Assembly (NCBI GenBank): GCA_947095585.1
Contig: OX352763.1
Span: forward strand, 39,420,010-39,484,009
DNA length: 64,000 nt
From: Nephrocerus scutellatus
Lineage: Eukaryota > Arthropoda > Insecta > Diptera > Pipunculidae
Direction of reading: 5' to 3'
Below, in pieces: positions 56,847-64,000 of this stretch. The notes under the pieces are model-generated. The model saw nothing but the letters and a program-made list of their open reading frames with translations, was not told where the DNA came from and ran no database searches. Each line of letters opens with the position of its first letter. The first letter of the stretch is position 1. The translations under genes were made by a program, and so were the position numbers.

Positions 56847-57889
56847 ATAGATCCGCTGTCAAATGACATTTGCGCATGCACGTGACCCAAACGATTGGAA
56901 TCCATTGGAACAGAAAGGAAATAACGACTTTTGTTGGACAGATCGCGAATCAACTCAAATTTAATTTTTTTTAATTTAGGCTGGAATGCGTTTTTCCAGA
57001 GTTTTCATTTCACCGAAAATATTCAATTGAGTTATTTTTTAAAAATAATATCCAATTTATCGTTTTCCAAATTTTCCCGAATTTTATTTTGCAAAAAATA
57101 TCTTCAGGAACTCAACGAACAAAACGATTTTTGCTTTTTGTCCGAATTTTTCGACTTTCCTTTGTCAGTGGCTTTGTTTCCCAGGACTATAACGAACAAA
57201 ACAAATAAAGAATTACGCAAATCCATCGTTCGAATCGTCAGTTATGGTCGCTAATTCATACAATAATCCTATGAAAAACAACAATTTCAGTTTTATCCGA
57301 ATTTTACAATTTTCCGGAACTTTTCTATTTTTTTCGCATAAACCTTATTCGGACAATGGCAAATTTATAAAATAAAAAGCCAAATCGGTCCAGTCGTTCT
57401 CAAAGGTTTTTTTTTTTGGATAGGGACACTCTAATCACGTAGCGGTATAAAATATACTATACGACCTATTCTCATACCTACCAAATATACACAAAAAAAA
57501 ATTCATAACAATCGGTCGAGCCGTTTCAGAGCAGTGGGAGGACAAACACCGTGACACGAAATTTTTATAATCAGTAATCGTTTTAAGAAATTAAAAAAAT
57601 TTACATTCTTTTAACCTTAAAGATTCCATTTTCTATCAAAATAGACCAACAGCGACCTTGTAGCTAGAAGCGTTCAAGAGTTACAGGGTGTAAAGTGATG
57701 TAAGGTCAAAAGTACGCATCTCTGTTTTAAAACTCTACGTACACCACAGGGGGTTAAAATAGACCCCCCCATCCCATCCCATACGATTTTTTTCACGAAA
57801 TTAACCAAGGAATCACCCCTTTAAGTATTTGCCACCTTAATTGATACACCCTGTATAGATGTATGTCAAATGGACAAAACGTTTTGGAC
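56847..57889. other. Unclassified repeat DNA
   Basis: No gene is seen. ATCGGTCCAGTCGTTCTCAA (57384) and ATCGGTCGAGCCGTTTCAGA (57512) are related repeated motifs, typical of insect interspersed repeats. TACACCCTGTATAG at 57844 resembles common DNA-transposon end sequence. Confidence 0.45.
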
Positions 57890-58310
57890 ATTTTTTGAGC
57901 AAATTCGCCCTGAGACCCGAATGGTGGTTTAAACATATGTTTATCCCAATGGATAAAATTTTTTGTAAAATTTTTGGAGCGAATGGGCCATAAGGCCCGG
58001 GGCGGGACTATTATTTTTTTTTAAAACTTACCCGATTTACTTTAAATTTTAAGCATATATGTATCTCCGATAGACCGATCTTTTTGTAAACATTTTTGAA
58101 TTTTTGATTTGAATTTTTTCCATACAAATTTGTTTTACACAAGTGTATCTCCGGTCAGAACAGTTTTGAAAGTTTGAAGTGAAGGGGGCTCTAATATTAA
58201 TTTTTTCCAAATAAACCCGATTCAAACTTTGCACACATATGTTTCTCCTATTAGAGAATTTACACGTAAAATTTTAATTTTTATTGGTTGTTGTTTTTTT
58301 TTCGTATTTA
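57890..58310 (-). mobile_element. Degenerate ~120-bp-family element
   Basis: Monomers with TATCTCCGATAGACCGAT, TATCTCCGGTCAGAAC and CCCGATT blocks, ending near TCTCCTATTAGAGAATTTAC and TTTTAATTTTTATTGG. Confidence 0.5.
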
Positions 58311-59324
58311 ATTTGCTGAGAAGATTTCTAAAAACGAAAAAAAAAACGACATTAGTGAAGACTGGAGTGTACTGGAGTATTAAATAATATGTATGAATAT
58401 TTATTTACGCTAAATTCTAAAAGGAACAGCACTTAAAATTTTTATGTAAACGTAGCGCTTAAATTACTTAAAAACATTACATTTATAAGGAGCCGTAAAC
58501 CTTACGTTTTCGTGACATCAAATACGACCCACTTTGTACACACTAATACATACGAAACACTGCGTAAATTTGTTTCGCTTGTTTGTTTGTTGTGAAAAAA
58601 GTGCGGTATACGTACCGTTTACGACATTTTTAGTGTAACAAAAATGTCGTAAACGTTACGTTTATGATGCGGCTGGCCGTGAGGGAAGTTTAATCCACTT
58701 AAGTACACTAGGTATATAGCTTAATGCGCTGAACAGACACAAACTAGATAACAGCATTTGCTAGATTAATAAGTTATTTTTGCCTGCCTTTCTCTAAAAT
58801 TAAAATAAACTTAAAATTGTCGCCTAAGTCGAAAAAAATGTTGAATGACCCTGTTTACACGAATGCGTAGATAGCCTAATTGGGGGAAATTATATATTAT
58901 CAACATTAAAATAGCTATGAGTTTTTGTGGTTTTTTTTACATATAATTTTAATCAGAAAGATTTTTGGGTCATAAATTCTAATTTCTTTATTAGAATTTT
59001 TAATATTATTACTAAAATCCCTGTCGCCAATAAAAATCATAACATCAAACAGCGATGTTGGATACTAGATGTTTTAAAAGCATTTTTGGGATATTCCTTT
59101 AAAAATAACGTTGGCACTCAAATTTCAATTTACATATTTTTCAATGATTTGTCAGATGTTATTGTCTATCCTCATATTCTTATATTCTTAATTAAACTCT
59201 TTGTGATTGTGAGTAAACAGCACACACACACAACAGCACAAATTCGCCAAATTTTTAGGTTTCCAAAAACGATAAAAGAAGTACTTCACCTCCTCTGACC
59301 AGGCTACCATCTACAATGCAGGTG
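58311..59324. other. Noncoding DNA with a perfect 16-bp hairpin
   Basis: The inverted repeat CGTTTACGACATTTTT (58616-58631) and AAAAATGTCGTAAACG (58640-58655) is separated by AGTGTAAC. Several CGTAAA/TTTACG motifs surround it (58480-58660). A 123-codon frame at 58927-59298 has no recognisable content. Confidence 0.55.
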
Positions 59325-59518
59325 CTTTACATTCGCCACATTGCATCTACTTCACAAAACGAAGAACCGAGCGTTAAAACTCATTGGTAACAACCATATC
59401 GCGAAAACAATAGACTCGCCTGAACATCATAAAAAAAATTTCTGCTTGTCAGTGGTCTACATATTTAAAATAAAAATCCAAGTGCATCCCGCCTATCTTT
59501 AAACCCACCCGCAATACG
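59325..59518 (+). mobile_element. Jockey-like LINE fragment, plus strand
   Basis: Nucleotide-level similarity to 5283-6030 reversed: ATTGCATCTACT, AAAACTCATTGGTAACAAC and ATATCGCGAAAACAATAGA are shared. It encodes RALKLIGNNHIAKTIDS. Diverged and frameshifted. Confidence 0.7.
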
Positions 59519-59670
59519 CTACGACTGCATTAGAAGCTGTTGAAGGGCTTTCACCCCTGTCAATCTTCACTAGGAAGACGGCCACTAGATGCGCTATTAA
59601 GCTGCAACTAGAATATGCGTACAAACCAGGTGACTATGTGGGACAACTGAAAATTCGTGACTTAATTCTC
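59519..59670 (+). mobile_element. Fragment of a second LINE type
   Basis: One frame reads TALEAVEGLSPLSIFTRKTA and then LQLEYAYKPGD, like the segment before RNase H in some insect LINEs. Short, no catalytic motif. Confidence 0.45.
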
Positions 59671-59674
59671 TAAA

Positions 59675-62193
59675 GAGACATGTTTTGCACTATATTGATT
59701 ATGTTTTGATGCCTATTATAGGAGCGGATTTCCTTAAACAAACAGAATTGCTAGTCGATATCCAGAGACAGAGGCTCATAGACCCATTAACCTCTCTGCA
59801 TATGCCTGGTAGCCTTTTCACTTCCCAGGATCTGTCTTTTTCCAATATCGATACATGGGCCCTACATCCTGAAATTCTGAATTTAATTGAAAACTTTCCA
59901 GAAGTCACGCAACATTCAATCGGAACTTCCGAAATAAAACATAACGTGACGCATCGATTAGAAACTTCAGGACCACCGATTGCCTGCAAAACTCGTTGTC
60001 TGGCTCCGGACATGCTCACCATTGCCAAGGCGGAATTTTAGAAAATGATGGATTTGTCCATGCTTATCACCAAATTCCCATTCCCATTCCATTCCGATAT
60101 TCCGAAAACAGCCATTCCAACTCCTTTTGGCCTGTTCGAGTTTTACAAAATGGCTTTTGGACTTGAAACGCAGCACAATCTTTCCAACGTTTGTTGCATT
60201 CTTCCGTTCTGTTTGATGTCCTGGTTGCTTCCAAAAATTTTACGTATAATTTGGAACACTTAAAATTTATTTTTCAAAGATTTGCAGAACACGGTTTAAT
60301 GATTAACACGGATAAGTGTAGTTTTGCTTCTGAAAAAGTTTCCTTTTTGGGACATTCAGTTACTGGACAAGGCATTTTACCTTCGCAAGAGCGAATTGAA
60401 GTAAATAAACGACCTATTTATGCCAAACAGTTAGAACATTTTCTTGTCATAATCAACTTTTATAGACGTTTTATCTCAAATGCTGGTGAGTTTCAAATCT
60501 TACTAAATGATTTGTTAAAGGGTTAAGTTATGACAAACTATTCTTTTATCTCACCCAAATATCTCGGCACCGTTGGCTATTATGGTCAATGCCTCTGAAT
60601 AGAGGCTGTGGTACAGCAGTTTTTTTTTTATACCTGGCGACCCCTCAGTTTCGTCTCTTTGAAGCGCAAAAGAGATACAGTGCTTATGATCGTGAACTTT
60701 TGGCCGCATATTCCGGTATCAAGCATTTCCGTTATCTGCTATAAGGTAAAAAGTTCACACTATTTACTGATCATAGACTTCTTTTCTTCGCTTTTCGTCA
60801 GAACCTGGATAAAGCATTTTCACGACAGTTCAGGCACCTGGATTTTATTAGCCAGTTTACATCGATCCAGCCTATTTCTGGTATCGATAATGTGGTCGCT
60901 GACGCGCTGTCACGTATTAGTCAAATTTCATGTCCCGAAAGCATTGATTATACAGCTATCGCGGATGCGCAGACTGACGATGCCGAGTTGCTAGAAATTT
61001 TAAATTTTAATTCAGCATTGAAATTGAAACAATTTCCTGTTTCTTTCGGGTCCAATAAATCTATCTACTGCGATACTTCTGCAGGCCATCCAAGACCCTT
61101 TATTCCAAGAAATTTTTCAAGAAAATTGTTTTCGATTCTTTTATAAATTATCCCATCCACGAATCAAAGCCTCAGTTAGATTAATAACTAAAAATTTTGT
61201 TCGGCCTTCCGTTAGAAAATATTCGAGGATCATGGTTCAGAATTGTATTCCATGTCAAAAATCCAAAGTTTCTCGAAGTCTCCTCTAGTTCTTATAAATT
61301 AACGCTTTTCGGAGATTCATCTAGATATCGTTGGTCCGTTTCCGGTTTCTGAAGATCATCGATACTGTGCTACTTTGATTGACAGGTATATTCTCGTTGG
61401 GCTAAGGCGATTCCCGTTGTGGACATTACCGCTTGTTTTGGCGTTCCAGTATCCATTATAACGGATCAAGGAGCCCAATTCGAACCACAAATTTGCTCGG
61501 AACTTTTATCACTTCTGTGTTTCGAAAGAAGAAGACCTACTAGTTACAATCCGAAATGTAATGGCATGATCGAACGTTGGCATCGTATCATCAAGTCTGC
61601 CAATATGTGTCATTACCGGCCGGATTGGACTAAAGCTTCAATCTACTCCAGCTGAACTTGTTTTTGGTACTTCTCTGCGAGTTCATGGCCAATTTCTTGA
61701 TCCCAATCCTCATAAAATTCTTTAATCAGATTTTTTTAGAGATTTGAAAAATTAATTTAACGAAGTTACGCCTGTTTCAGCTTCCAGTCATACGTGTTCA
61801 CACGTTTTCCTCAGAACGGATGCTTTACGTAAATCTCTACAACTTTCTTATACCGGCCTCCATTGAGTAATCGGTCGGGTCGGTACGACGTTTATTATTG
61901 ATATTAATGGTAAACGCACCAAAGTTTCAATAAATCGGTTAAAACCCTGTTATCAAATTTTTGAGGGGAATTAAGAACGTCAAAATTCTCACCAGCTTCC
62001 GCTTTTGCCTGTCATAACGAATCTTCCTATGGTGAAATCAAAAAACTGTTACCTTCAATTTTGGTCCACCAGCAATTACTCCTGATTCTCAAGGTCATTC
62101 GTAGACTCGTACAGGAAGAGTTTCTAGAACCCTTGTTCGTTTTTTAACCTAATAAGTGTCTTGTTTTTTTTGGTTTGCACTGGGGGAAGTATC
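59675..62193 (+). pseudogene. Ty3/Gypsy element 3, pol remnant
   Basis: Protease tail and RT start (MPIIGADFLKQTELLVDIQ, GPPIACKTRCLAPDMLTIAK), then RT (TPFGLFEFYKMAFGL, LMINTDKCSFA, FLGHSVTGQGI, FYRRFISNAG). RNase H pieces end VVADALSRIS. The integrase zinc region is damaged, and the core has SIITDQGAQFEP and NGMIERWHRIIK. At least six frameshifts or stops are present, and the YxDD catalytic block is largely lost (only FDVLVAS remains). Related to elements 1 and 2 but older. Gag is missing. Confidence 0.8.
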
Positions 62194-62610
62194 TGTGGTG
62201 ACTTTTAATTCGTAATATTAGTTATTTGCTAAAAAATTTTGAAATCACTTTGGTGTTGCTTATTTGAAAATAAGAGCATTTACTTTCTTTGTGTAAAATT
62301 ATGCGGCCAGCTTAATGTTACAATGTTCACCTTGTTATTATTTTTTTTGTTTTCTGAACATTGGCAGAACCAGCCCTTCCGGCATTTTAAATTGTTCCAC
62401 TTCCTGGTTTTGACTATCTAAAGTGTAAGACGTAATTTTTTTGATCGTCTTGTAAAATCGGTACGGATCGAGCTTGAATTAATTGTTAAACGTTAAAAAT
62501 TTTATTTGAATTGTTTCAGCAATTCTTTATTTTGATTACTATACGAATATTAAAAACGATAATTTGTTAATAAAATTTATTTTGTATTAAAATTTACATA
62601 TCTATTTCAT
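62194..62610 (+). repeat. Probable 3' LTR of Gypsy element 3
   Basis: It follows a TGGGGGAAGTATC polypurine-like stretch and starts TGTGGTGACTTT, like the LTR starts at 28037 and 48686. An AATAAA occurs at about 62569. The right end is uncertain because no second LTR is available. Confidence 0.5.
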
Positions 62611-63151
62611 TTGTTTCGCGTGGTGAATCCACTTTTGCTGGTATTGCTATTGGATGCTAAGCTTGTGTGAAGCTGTTCGAGAGGAATTTGCGCACGACTT
62701 AATTGCGTAGCATTTGACGGGCCTTAGGGCCTATTAAATATATAGGAAACCATATACTTACCTATAAGCTTTCTCGCAGGTTATTGCGATCTGGTTAAGG
62801 AGACGTATTTTCCACAAGGCAATATGTTCGTCGGCAGATCTGCGAAACTCTGCCACTTAGGACATATTATCATTCATTAGAGAGAAAGTATTGTCTGAAA
62901 CACAAACACGCTTCAGATTCGTCTTCGCTGCGTTACGATGCAGCCGCTTTGAATGACTTTTCTCTACATGGCATTTCTCAAATGATAGTTGTGCCACTGT
63001 TCTCTGCTTTGAACTGTCAGGCAAAGCAAATGTTCAGCACTTTTGAACTGGAGCTTCCGTTTGGAGTCTCGTTTTTTCTTTACGATTGCCAAAACGAAAC
63101 GTTGAAGCCGAAGCTACATTGTGATAGGAAGCATTGAACTCGTATGGCTGA
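62611..63151. other. No feature recognised
   Basis: Mixed-composition DNA between two LTR elements. Nothing coding is supported. Confidence 0.4.
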
Positions 63152-63359
63152 TGTTGTGACGTGCAACACATATATTTATTTACAATTGACATGTACATAA
63201 TAGGCTGCATGTTGTGGACTTGTGGCATGGCTGCTTGATGGTCTGGCAGTCGAAGTGCGCAACCCAAACAGAGCAGGCGCAGACGAATTGACCTTTCATT
63301 GAATAAAGAAAACATTTAAGAAACGAGACAAGAGAATTGTATTTATGACGAACACAACA
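63152..63359 (+). repeat. 5' LTR of a Mag-like LTR element
   Basis: 208 bp with inverted ends TGTTGTG and CACAACA, an AATAAA at about 63302, followed by G and a primer-binding-like TGGCGACAAGG at 63361. Confidence 0.7.
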
Positions 63360-63446
63360 GTGGCGACAAGGTTTAATTAGAATTCACGCGTTAAAATCTT
63401 TAAAAATTCTTACGGCAGTAACGTTTTATTTTTGTGTGTGAAAAAA

Positions 63447-64000
63447 ATGGATTCAAAATTGAAAGAAATTCTGAAAATGATGGCTGAAAGGCAGGGAAAG
63501 ACTGACGAAATGATTGCGTTGTTGATGACGCGGTTGACGCTACAGGCAGAAGGGCAGCAGCAAACAGCAAAAACGGAAAATGCGCAAATAGCATCAATGC
63601 ATAGGAAGCTGTCGGAACGCATGGAGAAATTTGTGTATTGCGCTGAAGACAATTTGACGTTCGAATTGTGGTACCATCGATACGAAATTATTTTTACGTC
63701 TAACGCGGCTACAAAAGGTGAATTTGCTGACAGAGAAACTCTCTACAGCCGATTACCAAAGGTTTGCCAATACGATTTTGCCACTAACAAAAGACACTAT
63801 TCCTTTCGATGATGCAGTGAGGGAGCTCAAGCGCATTTTTGGCCGAAAGGAATCACAATTTTCGTTGCGTTACAAGTGTTTGAAAATGGAGAAGGAAGCT
63901 AGTGAAGGGTTTTCAGAGTATGCGGCACGTGTAAACGTAATATGTGAAAAATTCGATATGGCAAATTGTACACCTGACGATTTTAAAGTTTTGATGTTTG
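63447..64000 (+). pseudogene. Gag of the Mag-like LTR element, frameshifted, runs off window
   Basis: The ATG at 63447 lies about 75 bp after the primer-binding site. The frame has a charged helical N-terminus (KLKEILKMMAERQGK) and the gag segment FELWYHRYEIIFTS, LYSRLPK. Near 63775 the frame shifts: downstream gag similarity (FDDAVRELKRIFGR, FSLRYKCLKM, YAARVNVICEKF) continues in another frame to the window end. Gag would bind RNA and assemble particles. The break suggests a dead copy or a sequencing indel. Confidence 0.72.

Noticed and set aside
58927..59298. 123-codon plus-strand frame
   Set aside because: Phe/Ile/Asn-rich translation of AT-rich DNA, with no motif or recognisable homology.

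Overview
The window is repeat-rich eukaryotic DNA, most likely from an insect and possibly a fly. This is inferred from AT-rich sequence, short 50-140 nt introns with GT..AG ends, and insect-type BEL/Pao, Ty3/Gypsy, jockey-like LINE and Helitron remnants. Nothing in it looks bacterial: there are no operons, CRISPR arrays or rRNA genes. I cannot name the species.

The only clear host gene is UTP6, an HAT-repeat component of the U3 snoRNP/SSU processome. It occurs five times, always on the minus strand and head to tail: A (1-1115, cut by the window edge), B (1939-4162), C (16578-18800), D (38748-40966) and E (51023-53245). Each complete copy has the same five exons and four introns. B, C and E predict an unbroken protein of 628 residues. 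D carries two frameshifts. Because the introns are kept, these are DNA-level duplications and not retrocopies.

Layout: 1-4734 is a 3,047-bp tandem duplication (A/B). 4735-8935 is the upstream side of B, with a jockey-like LINE remnant, short elements with subterminal inverted repeats and ~120-bp internal repeats, an orphan exon-like piece, and a LINE reverse transcriptase. 8936-9853 is noncoding DNA with direct repeats. 9854-16547 is a spacer of about 3.35 kb repeated twice, each with a 13-monomer array of 118-bp repeats and a stray UTP6 3' flank. 16548-23581 is copy C plus nearly the same upstream block as B. 23582-25504 holds element debris. 25505-28223 is a broken Ty3/Gypsy element. 28246-36713 is a broken BEL/Pao element with an envelope-like region. 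36719-43380 is copy D with flanks. 43381-46633 holds a solo LTR, a short array and one possible small spliced gene. 46634-54520 repeats the Gypsy-flank-UTP6 block as copy E, without the BEL insertion. 54521-64000 holds a G-rich minisatellite, two Helitron helicase remnants, LINE and Gypsy remnants, and the 5' end of another LTR element.

The D and E blocks share the same Gypsy insertion, but only D has the BEL element. E preserves the empty BEL site, so BEL arrived after the block duplicated. Copies C, D and E each have 118-bp repeats immediately beyond their 3' flank, and a diverged monomer of that repeat lies inside a Helitron remnant. My main hypothesis is that UTP6 was amplified together with Helitron-type DNA. 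This is inference. Collapsed or haplotypic assembly should be excluded first.
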